DNA of 22,717 bases from a virus: positions 1 through 22,717 of the IMG/VR virus record IMGVR_UViG_3300050821_003894, one strand, 5' to 3'. How positions within the stretch are numbered: position 1 is the stretch's first letter; each line of letters opens with the position of its first letter. The translations under genes and the position numbers were made by a program. The notes below the pieces were generated by a model that was given only the letters and a program-made list of their open reading frames with translations, was not told the DNA's origin and did not search any database. Below are positions 7,707 to 13,132 of the stretch, piece by piece.

Positions 7707-8243
7707 ATAGTACGCTCCGAGTCCATAATTCGGTCCTTGGCCGGGAAGAACCGTCTCGGCAACCATGGTGTGCAGGTTAAATAGGTTTCCAGCGCCCATG
7801 ATATTCGCGCCGGTTCCCGGTGCCTGTTGCACTGTTCCTAGACCGGCAGGCGCTGTCTCATGCGAGATGTATGCGGTGGCTCCGGCGACGGTCCCCACGG
7901 TAGTGAGAACTGCATTCAGTCCGGTGATGGCAATTGCGCGATTCGTGGGATTCACGAAGAAGGTCTGCGTGACCATATTCGCGTTCGGATACAGATGGCA
8001 CGTTGCTGATTCGCGCACCGGATTCTGAACTGAGTTGAACTCGCGAAATTGATTGTCGGCGTCAAGTTCCCAAATGGGCCACTCGCTGCCGACTCCTGGG
8101 CTTGTGTTGTCGAGCGCCGTCAGTTGATATGTATTGCCGACGGACTGATCAATCCCGTCGATGCGAGTTCCACCCCACCATCTTGCTAGGTATGGTGCAT
8201 TTACGGCTGCTTGAATATTCTCGATGATTTTGTTGATGCTCAT
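7704..8243 (-). CDS. N-terminal part of three-repeat beta protein (179 aa, ends in amber)
   Basis: ATG 8243 follows AAAGGAAAG, about 11 nt away, just after a hairpin at 8267-8293. Residues 1-90 include MSINKIIENIQAAVNAPYLA (helix), ARWWGGTRIDGIDQSVG and a segment with WPIWELDADNQFREF. From residue 95 a beta domain begins (FFVNPTNRAIAITGLNAVL, TAPAGLGTVQQAPGTGA). It looks like the first half of the repeat seen twice in the downstream frame (FWIADRDYEVLDFAGKW). The gene stops at TAG 7706-7704 in mid-repeat. Other genes here end in TAG (capsid, 10530, 8326, 5493, 1021, 251), so TAG is a true stop in general. The role is likely head decoration or another virion part, from repeat type and position. 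Confidence 0.7.
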   Translation of the reverse strand: MSINKIIENIQAAVNAPYLARWWGGTRIDGIDQSVGNTYQLTALDNTSPGVGSEWPIWELDADNQFREFNSVQNPVRESATCHLYPNANMVTQTFFVNPTNRAIAITGLNAVLTTVGTVAGATAYISHETAPAGLGTVQQAPGTGANIMGAGNLFNLHTMVAETVLPGQGPNYGLGAYY

Positions 8244-8266
8244 AGTCTTGACTTTCCTTTCGGGAG

Positions 8267-8293
8267 CGCTGGGCGCTTACTCGTAACCCAGCG
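8267..8293 (-). other. Hairpin before the 179-aa gene
   Basis: A 7-bp perfect GC-rich stem (CGCTGGG at 8267-8273 pairs with CCCAGCG at 8287-8293) encloses 13 nt, in which TTA and TAA can pair around a CTCG tetraloop. It lies in the 82-nt gap between genes, just upstream of the ribosome site for the gene starting at 8243. No T-run follows on either strand, so it is not a clear terminator; it may protect or process the mRNA. Confidence 0.45.
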
Positions 8294-8325
8294 ACCTGAG
8301 GTTGAATTTCGGTTGATCGGGTTGC

Positions 8326-8646
8326 CTAGCGATACGCCACGCAATTTATAAGAATGGTTCCTGAGTAAATCTGCCCGGAAGTACCCGTGAGCAACGCAAT
8401 GAGCGCGTAAGAATGCCCCACGGTCATCCCACTCACCAGCACTGTTGATGCCGCGCTGTTGGTTGTTGGGCTTCCCACGGTAGCCGAGGTTGGGTTGATG
8501 CTCCACGTTGCCGAAGCGATTGTATCGGCGTTCGACGGATCAATGACCGCTGTGTAATCCAGCGCTTCGGCTGGAGTCTGCCGCGTTCCGACAGGTCCCC
8601 CGACTGGGCTACCGCAATTGAAAGTTCGCTGGGCGGGAGCGCTCAT
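8326..8646 (-). CDS. Small Ig-like/beta virion protein, 106 aa
   Basis: Starts at ATG 8646, overlapping the upstream stop as ATGA. The N-terminal 25 residues are polar (MSAPAQRTFNCGSPVGGPVG). The rest has the pattern IASATWSINPTSATVGSPTT, then VLVSGMTVGHSYALIALLTG and SGQIYSGTILINC, which is the compact Ig-like beta domain often found as a small separate gene or repeat in phage structural operons. It lies between a secreted small protein and the three-repeat beta protein, and ends in TAG. A virion decoration role is inferred. An overlapping 88-codon frame (8240-8506) ends in an ATGA overlap with the next start but has no plausible protein composition. Confidence 0.7.
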   Translation of the reverse strand: MSAPAQRTFNCGSPVGGPVGTRQTPAEALDYTAVIDPSNADTIASATWSINPTSATVGSPTTNSAASTVLVSGMTVGHSYALIALLTGTSGQIYSGTILINCVAYR

Positions 8647-9095
8647 TGGCCGTTGTACATTGTCATCGTGTCAACGGTTGGCGGATACTGAACAGTATTG
8701 TAGGGGAAGTCGGAGAATTGGTGTGTGCTGTCCCACGTTCTGCCAACCCAAAAAAGCGGGTTTGTTTTCGGGATCACATCAGCCACGAAACCAACAGCAG
8801 GAACGGTGATAATCGGGAAGCACTTCAGCGTTCCAGGGTCCTGTGCATAGACTGCCACACCAGATGCTGGTGCTGTACAAGCGACGCCCTGGGGGCCGCT
8901 AGTGCTATGCGGAAGCATTGCCGCGAACGTGGTGGGGATATCCGGGCATGTAATTACCAGTGGCGTCCCAGCGCCCGTTTGCGTTCCGATAAGAGCGCAG
9001 TTTGAGGACGTTTGCGCCTGCGGGTGAACCGCCGTCCACGCAAACAATCCGACGATAAGAATGATAGAACTGATGATTCTGCTCATATGGTTCAT
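8643..9095 (-). CDS. Secreted or membrane-anchored phage protein with signal peptide, about 150 aa
   Basis: The start is uncertain: GTG 9116 (inside a hairpin loop), ATG 9095 and ATG 9086 are in frame and none has a clear ribosome site. I chose 9095, directly after the hairpin. The N-terminus MNHMSRIISSIILIVGLFAW is a typical Sec signal (Arg, then 13 hydrophobic residues) with a likely cleavage site after AVHPQAQ. The mature part has four cysteines (SSNCALIG, VITCPDIP, VACTAPAS, LKCFPI) that could pair as two disulfides, and a Trp/Tyr-rich C-terminus (WVGRTWDSTHQFSDFPYN). No family is recognised. An exported product inside a virion-gene block is unusual; a role in host envelope modification is only a guess. 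Confidence 0.65.
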   Translation of the reverse strand: MNHMSRIISSIILIVGLFAWTAVHPQAQTSSNCALIGTQTGAGTPLVITCPDIPTTFAAMLPHSTSGPQGVACTAPASGVAVYAQDPGTLKCFPIITVPAVGFVADVIPKTNPLFWVGRTWDSTHQFSDFPYNTVQYPPTVDTMTMYNGQ

Positions 9096-9132
9096 GCGTG
9101 CCGCCCACGCCGTCACGCCATGGGCGGCACGC
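9096..9132 (-). other. Perfect 12-bp hairpin between genes
   Basis: GCGTGCCGCCCA (9096-9107) is the exact reverse complement of 9121-9132, with a 13-nt loop. It fills almost the whole gap between the stop of the Ig-like gene (9142) and ATG 9095 of the signal-peptide gene. No T-run follows on the minus strand and only a weak one on the plus strand, so it is not a convincing terminator. It could hide or expose the downstream start, or serve as an RNase site or a protein-binding operator. Confidence 0.6.
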
Positions 9133-9141
9133 TGGCTCCTT

Positions 9142-9519
9142 TTACTGCGGCGTTCCGAAGGTGAATACCAGACTTGCGGCTGGCGGAGGCGGAGGCGGAG
9201 GTGCAGCCGTCAGAACGATAGTCGCCACGCCCTGAATCTGCTCGGTTGTTTTCCCGTCCGGTTCAGTCGCCATCGCCACTTCGGTCAGCGTGGCCGTGCC
9301 CGGAGCAACCGCCGTGATAATTGCCCTATTGGGCGTGCTTGGATCAACTGCGACCGTGAATACGGCTGGATCGGATGACGCATAGGATGTGCCGCTCAGT
9401 GTCGCTTGGCTTGGAATTGGATTCCCGTTGGCGTCAACCTGGGACGTGACTGGACTCCCGATGACCGATACCGTTGCTGGCTTGCCAGCGGCGTTCGTGG
9501 CTTGCATGGTGAATTGCAT
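9142..9519 (-). CDS. Big2-like Ig-domain protein, 125 aa
   Basis: ATG 9519 is chosen because of a near-ideal ribosome site (AAAGGAGATTTT before it). An upstream ATG at 9609 overlaps the adaptor stop as ATGA but would add a 30-residue His-rich leader. The domain has the bacterial Ig-like group 2 pattern: early beta strands (AGKPATVSVIGSPVTSQVD), then SGTSYASSDPAVFTV, then AIITAVAPGTATLTEVA near the end. A Pro run (APPPPPPPAAS) precedes a short beta tail. Such domains commonly decorate phage heads or tails and bind surface sugars weakly. It sits between the adaptor and a secreted protein. The GGCGGA-repeat DNA at 9180-9200 encodes the Pro run. Confidence 0.75.
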   Translation of the reverse strand: MQFTMQATNAAGKPATVSVIGSPVTSQVDANGNPIPSQATLSGTSYASSDPAVFTVAVDPSTPNRAIITAVAPGTATLTEVAMATEPDGKTTEQIQGVATIVLTAAPPPPPPPAASLVFTFGTPQ

Positions 9520-9605
9520 AAAATCTCCTTTAACCTTGATTCCTTGAAATAGAAATTCAAACTCTAAACTCGTGGCGTGGTGCCTGTGGTGATGGTGAAA
9601 CCATC

Positions 9606-10526
9606 TCATAGATAGGTCGGGAACTGCGGCCTGCGAGGTCTGTATGGCCGTGGCTTCATCGTCCTAGCATTTTTCTGGTGCATCATTGGAACAATCAGCG
9701 CCCGCAACATGCCGCCGCCGCCGTCCGCAATTCCACTGTCACCGTAGGCGTCCATGCGACACTGCGCACCTTGCGCGATTTGACGCTTCGGTGCGAAGTG
9801 CGCCGCCGTCGCGTTCTTTAAGAAATTCAGTTCGCGCCCGTTTGCGAATCCGATAATGCCAGACGGCGGAGGATCTTCGCCCGCGTAATATTCGATCCAC
9901 AATTGCCGCGCTTCAAGCGATCCCGGAAAGTACAGAATGTTGTCCTCGAAGTAGTACACCCCGAGCGCGATGTTTTGCGGATTTTGATTTGACGGAATCG
10001 TAGACACGAGTTTCATCGGAACGAAGTTATCGGCGCTGTACATTGCCGTCCCGCCAGTTCCATTCGCACCTGCCAGAATAGATCCGTTGAGCGTGAAGGC
10101 ATTCGGATTGAGAACCGTTATGTACCAGTCTCGATTCACCCACGCCGGGACACCGAGGATGCTGTTTAGTTCGACGCGCTGCCCGCTGTTAAATCCGTGC
10201 GCGGTTGCGTTTACCTGAATCGGCGTCCCGTCCGTTGTGGACTGTACGGCGATTGTGCTGCCGATGGATCGCTCCCACAATCGCGCCGGTTCATCGAAGT
10301 CCGTCACGCCTAATTGTTGATCGGGGAATAGCACGTTGGTGTTTGCGGGAAGCGTGTAGTAGACTTCCCGCTTGATCTGCTGGACTTGACACTTGATCGC
10401 GAGGTCAACCATTTCAGAGTACGCCGTGTTGAAATCGTCAATAATTTCTTGGCTAATCTCACCTGACGGGTCGCCAAGCAGCGACATCGCACCAGTCAAC
10501 ACGTCCTGAACTGAACAATCAGACAT
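9606..10526 (-). CDS. Head-to-tail adaptor with inserted FCCH-like module, 306 aa
   Basis: Starts at ATG 10526, 3 nt after the TAG of the zinc-ribbon gene, without its own ribosome site. The helical N-terminus (SCSVQD-like opening, IIDDFNTAYSEMVDLAIK) followed by REVYYTLPANTNVLFPDQ and VTDFDEPARLWERS is a pattern I know from podoviral head-tail adaptors; the D-F-x-E-P-x-x-LWER signature is the key. Residues about 95-165 look like an insertion of the FCCH-like beta module (VNATAHGFNSG, ending GANGTGGTAMYS). The core resumes with FVPMKLVSTIPSN and YFEDNILYFPG. The C-terminus is basic (KPRPYRPRRPQFP). It would bind under the portal ring. Family call by motif memory, supported by order: capsid, then adaptor, then nozzle. 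Confidence 0.75.
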   Translation of the reverse strand: MSDCSVQDVLTGAMSLLGDPSGEISQEIIDDFNTAYSEMVDLAIKCQVQQIKREVYYTLPANTNVLFPDQQLGVTDFDEPARLWERSIGSTIAVQSTTDGTPIQVNATAHGFNSGQRVELNSILGVPAWVNRDWYITVLNPNAFTLNGSILAGANGTGGTAMYSADNFVPMKLVSTIPSNQNPQNIALGVYYFEDNILYFPGSLEARQLWIEYYAGEDPPPSGIIGFANGRELNFLKNATAAHFAPKRQIAQGAQCRMDAYGDSGIADGGGGMLRALIVPMMHQKNARTMKPRPYRPRRPQFPTYL

Positions 10527-10529
10527 TGG

Positions 10530-11342
10530 CTAGGCCGCTGGCTTCGGCTGCTCCACTTTTGCTCCCGGCACGCGGGCCTTGGCCGCATCGAATGCGCTTT
10601 GATCCACGATGTTATTGCAGCTTGTGCATACGCTCTTTCCGGCAGGCACGCCCTTACCGCAGAAGGGGCACTCCGTATGCTTCCCGAATTGTGACTGCAT
10701 CATCCAGCGATGCTCCAGCGGGTTCGCCAGAATCCACGCCGCCGCGTTGCGGTGTTTTGATCCAACGTCGATAGCGGTGCGCGGGTTTGAGTCGAGTTGA
10801 TCGGCTTCGCGGACCTGAAGCTCGCACCATGCAAATTGCCGCCGTTTGTACATCTCGATTTCATGAGCGAATTTAGGGAACGTGTTCCGCAGCCGTTTTA
10901 GGTCGCTGTAGATTTCAACGAACTTAGCGTACTGCTCGGCGGTGCGCGGGCAATCCTCCGCTTCAGAAATCCACACAGCGGGCCGAATGTCCTGCGCTGA
11001 TGTGGGCGCTCCGCCGCATCCGCATGTCACGATGTCAACGGCAATTTGGCGAGCGGTCGTATTTTCCCATTTCGCGCTCCACTTCTTTCCGCCGTCATAG
11101 GTTTTTTCCATCGCATCCATGATGATCTTCAACCCCGGCGCGTCGTTCATGGTTCGCGCGCCCGCGATTTCGTACCACGTGACGAATGCGCCGTCGCGTT
11201 TTGTCTTGTACGGACGCCGCTCGCGGATGTCTTTGAAATGCAGGTTGACGACCGGAAGGGCTTGTCCTCTTTCAGCCGAAAACAATACATCAGCATCGCC
11301 AATGCTGGGCGATGAAACTGGGATCACAGCCGTGGTGCTCAT
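10530..11342 (-). CDS. Zinc-ribbon protein of unknown function, 270 aa
   Basis: The start is set at ATG 11342, which has an excellent ribosome site (AAAGGAG, 8 nt away); the open frame extends 25 codons further up without support. The bulk (residues 30-210) is a mixed fold with FKDIRERRPYKTKRDGAFV, WYEIAGARTMND and a conserved-looking EYKRR-type helix (HEIEMYKRRQFAWCELQVRE). Two cysteines in VTCGCGG (C107, C109) lie near the middle. Residues 225-242 form a textbook zinc ribbon, CPFCG, 10 residues, then CTSC. The tail is Pro/Lys/Ala-rich. It lies directly before the adaptor. It might be a head-completion or nucleic-acid-contact protein, but I do not recognise it. Confidence 0.72.
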   Translation of the reverse strand: MSTTAVIPVSSPSIGDADVLFSAERGQALPVVNLHFKDIRERRPYKTKRDGAFVTWYEIAGARTMNDAPGLKIIMDAMEKTYDGGKKWSAKWENTTARQIAVDIVTCGCGGAPTSAQDIRPAVWISEAEDCPRTAEQYAKFVEIYSDLKRLRNTFPKFAHEIEMYKRRQFAWCELQVREADQLDSNPRTAIDVGSKHRNAAAWILANPLEHRWMMQSQFGKHTECPFCGKGVPAGKSVCTSCNNIVDQSAFDAAKARVPGAKVEQPKPAA

Positions 11343-11358
11343 GAAAACTTCTCCTTTT

Positions 11359-11937
11359 TTATCTGTCGAATTTAGTTGCGGGAACGCTGTAGCCGCCGCC
11401 GCGCACGCCGGGGACATGACTTACAAGCGCGTCATCGAATATGTCGCTGATTCGCTGCTCTGATTTCTTCATCAGATGCTTGCGGTATTCCTGAATGAGC
11501 CGCAGGTGTTCGGTGTAACTCAATTTCTTCTGCCAGCCCATTTGTTCGGCCATCCGATACGTCAAATGCTCGGTGGGAACTTCACCCGGCACGAGCGGGA
11601 CGATTGAAAACCAATAGCCGTCTTTTTCTGGAAATCCGTGAAGCGTTCCGTAGACTCCCTGCCATTCTTGTTTCGGAGGAGAATCGTACCAGCCTGCGAG
11701 TACCCATCCGTCCTCATCGCGTTGTCTTTGCCATTCGCATTTCGGCTCATTCTCGATCACGATGAGGCCGCCCGGTGTTGTGGATTCTTTGGACTCCGTG
11801 CCGACGCGCACCAAGCACATTAGGTCTTTGGATTCCATCCAACGGAAGAGTGACTGTCCAGCCCATTTACCATAGGGAACCGCTCCCAGTCGATCATGAA
11901 AGATGCGGTTGAATTTCCTGAGGAGTTTATCGGTCAC
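11359..11937 (-). CDS. Unknown phage protein, 192 aa
   Basis: I choose GTG 11937, which overlaps the upstream TGA as GTGA and has GGAAGG 7 nt before it; ATG 11967 would overlap by 34 nt without a ribosome site. The N-terminus is basic (TDKLLRKFNRIFHDRLG). Then come a beta-rich region with LMCLVRVGTESKES and LIVIENEPKCEWQRQ, WYDSPPKQEWQGVYGTL, and a helical C-terminus (YTEHLRLIQEYRKHLMKK). Trp and Tyr content is high. No domain is recognised. It links the wall-enzyme pair to the zinc-ribbon and adaptor genes, so it may belong to either group. Confidence 0.7.
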   Translation of the reverse strand: MTDKLLRKFNRIFHDRLGAVPYGKWAGQSLFRWMESKDLMCLVRVGTESKESTTPGGLIVIENEPKCEWQRQRDEDGWVLAGWYDSPPKQEWQGVYGTLHGFPEKDGYWFSIVPLVPGEVPTEHLTYRMAEQMGWQKKLSYTEHLRLIQEYRKHLMKKSEQRISDIFDDALVSHVPGVRGGGYSVPATKFDR

Positions 11938-12458
11938 TGAATCACCTTCCAGCCCGCCGCAATGCACATCTCGTAAAGCCCGTACCTCTTACCGTCGCTT
12001 GGCCCGCTCGGTGCGACCATCCAACGCGGCACATTTGTCTGAATCCCGAGACCGCCGACAGCTTGACACAATTCCGCAGCAAACTCCGAGCAGAACCGCT
12101 GCCACGGTACATGCAACCCATCCTCTGACCCGATCCCAATAATCCCGCCCATGTCATACGGTTTTGACTCGGCACCGGCGCAGAAGCCGGAAATGAAGCG
12201 GTCCTCGTCCGCAGTGGTCGGTGTTTCCAGCACGGTCCACATGCCTGTCGGCTGCGTCAGGTCGATCAAAGCATATCGGCAACCGTGCGGCTCGACGGCG
12301 GCGAAACACTGCGCGGCACTGAGTGGCCCCGCAAGCACGCATTCGACATGCGAAAACTTTCCTCCGGTTACTTTTGCGATTTGCTCGGAGAATAGAATTT
12401 CCAATCGATTACTTTCGGACTTGGCAGCGAGTTCTGCGTTTCTGAATGCGAGTCTCAT
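11934..12458 (-). CDS. YiiX-like permuted papain-fold hydrolase, 174 aa
   Basis: ATG 12458 has GGAGTAAACTC before it, with the upstream stop inside the ribosome site. The layout matches the circularly permuted NlpC/P60-like group (YiiX, LRAT-type). An N-terminal catalytic His lies in GGKFSHVECVL (H37), a beta core follows (YALIDLTQPTGMWTVLETP), then PYDMGGIIGIG (residues 100-109), and the Cys lies in RFCSEFAAEL (C123). In this group the enzymes cleave amide, peptide or ester bonds, including peptidoglycan stem peptides. It follows a two-helix membrane protein and an L,D-transpeptidase-type enzyme, which suggests cell-wall cleavage, possibly as endolysin or accessory lysin. There is no signal peptide. 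It could instead act on a host protein or lipid. Confidence 0.6.
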   Translation of the reverse strand: MRLAFRNAELAAKSESNRLEILFSEQIAKVTGGKFSHVECVLAGPLSAAQCFAAVEPHGCRYALIDLTQPTGMWTVLETPTTADEDRFISGFCAGAESKPYDMGGIIGIGSEDGLHVPWQRFCSEFAAELCQAVGGLGIQTNVPRWMVAPSGPSDGKRYGLYEMCIAAGWKVIQ

Positions 12459-12462
12459 GAGT

Positions 12463-12852
12463 TTACTCCGTAACGGTCAATCTGTTTTCGCCCGCCGCCA
12501 CAAGCTCGGAGACTTTAGTTCGCACTGCTGGGCCTGCTACGATACACCCATCCGAACCTGAGTGGTTTGCCTCGGCATTGTCACCGTGAATAAAGAACCC
12601 GCTGCGGCCGTACATCTGATTGCTTGGATCAGGCGTTAGAGCCATCGCGCACGGTCCAAGGTGCGGAATCGTGTGTGCTGGCGAAATAGTGTACACGCCC
12701 TGTGGTAGCGGCCCGACCATCGGCACCATCTGATAATCAGGATTATCCACCGCATACGGTGCCGTCCCTGCATCTCCGCCAGAGTAGCATCCGTTGAGGA
12801 TTTCCCCGTCAGGTAGCGTAAACTGTGCGCGAGATTGTGAATAGGAGATCAT
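12463..12852 (-). CDS. Tlde1/DUF2778-type L,D-transpeptidase-fold enzyme, 129 aa
   Basis: Starts at ATG 12852, 6 nt after the stop of the two-helix membrane protein. The N-terminal half has the DUF2778 layout: GEILNGCYSGG, then VPMVGPLPQGVYTI, then GPCAMALTPDP. The catalytic segment is SGFFIHG followed by nine residues and SDGCIV, giving H89, S100 and C103. That is the HG...S-x-GC signature shared with YkuD enzymes and the T6SS effector Tlde1. Those enzymes cut or edit peptidoglycan tetrapeptides (L,D-carboxypeptidase and exchange activity). The protein is domain-only, with no signal peptide or wall-binding domain. Flanked by a small membrane protein and a papain-fold hydrolase, it is a candidate endolysin or wall-editing enzyme. 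Confidence 0.75.
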   Translation of the reverse strand: MISYSQSRAQFTLPDGEILNGCYSGGDAGTAPYAVDNPDYQMVPMVGPLPQGVYTISPAHTIPHLGPCAMALTPDPSNQMYGRSGFFIHGDNAEANHSGSDGCIVAGPAVRTKVSELVAAGENRLTVTE

Positions 12853-12858
12853 TAGTTG

Positions 12859-13023
12859 TTACCGGAAGAGCAGCGGGAAAATCTGAGCGGCAACCCAGCA
12901 AGCCAGTCCAAAGGCAAGCAATCTCCTCCACCATAAAGAGGGCTCCGGGGTTTGCGCGAGGCAGCCAGCAAGCACAAGTAGAACGAACGCGAACACGAGC
13001 AGCACCACGTTTCCATTAGCCAT
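12859..13023 (-). CDS. Two-helix membrane protein, probable holin, 54 aa
   Basis: This short gene starts at ATG 13023 with AAGGA 9 nt upstream and ends TAA at 12861-12859. The product opens MANGNVVLLVFAFVLLVLAG and has one transmembrane helix at residues 6-23. A short loop follows (QTPEPSLWWRR), then a second helix at about 34-53 ending IFPLLFR. Two helices, small size and position ahead of two putative wall enzymes make a holin likely. The first helix ends LVLAGC, which also fits a lipobox, so a lipoprotein cannot be excluded. The larger open frame across this stretch in another frame (12852-13109) lacks the ribosome site and hydrophobic pattern. Confidence 0.7.
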   Translation of the reverse strand: MANGNVVLLVFAFVLLVLAGCLAQTPEPSLWWRRLLAFGLACWVAAQIFPLLFR

Positions 13024-13050
13024 TTTGAAATATCCTTTCGATTAGGCAAG

Positions 13051-13059
13051 TGGTAGAAT
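13051..13059 (+). promoter_or_regulatory. Possible extended -10 promoter for the HNH gene
   Basis: TGGTAGAAT on the plus strand fits an extended -10 element (TGn followed by TAGAAT). It lies about 75 nt before the ATG of the only plus-strand gene. No good -35 is at the right distance; TTGAAA at 13025-13030 is 23 nt away, too far. The call is weak but fits the need for a separate promoter. Confidence 0.3.
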
Positions 13060-13067
13060 AGAGAGGC

Positions 13068-13102
13068 GAGCCGTTGCAACCTGTCAGAATTGCTAACGGC
13101 TC
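13068..13102 (+). other. Hairpin in the leader of the HNH gene
   Basis: GAGCCGTTGCAA (13068-13079) pairs with 13090-13102 through two blocks (TTGC and AACGGCTC) with a single bulged T. This gives 12 pairs around a 10-nt loop. It lies between the possible promoter and the ribosome site (GGAGAAGAAGGG, 13112-13123). No T-run follows on either strand. It may regulate endonuclease translation or mark the edge of the inserted cassette. Confidence 0.5.
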
Positions 13103-13132
13103 TAAGCAAGTGGAGAAGAAGGGTTCCCCGAG

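Noticed and set aside
8240-8506. An 88-codon frame ending in an ATGA overlap with the 179-aa gene
   Set aside because: It overlaps the Ig-like gene in another frame, has no ribosome site and its Arg/Asn-rich translation does not look like a protein; no slippery site for a frameshift was found.
9520-9609. An ATGA-coupled upstream start giving a natural His-rich leader (MRWFHHHHRHH) with a protease-site-like LFQG
   Set aside because: ATG 9519 has a near-ideal ribosome site and begins the Ig-like domain cleanly; the resemblance to an affinity tag is probably chance.
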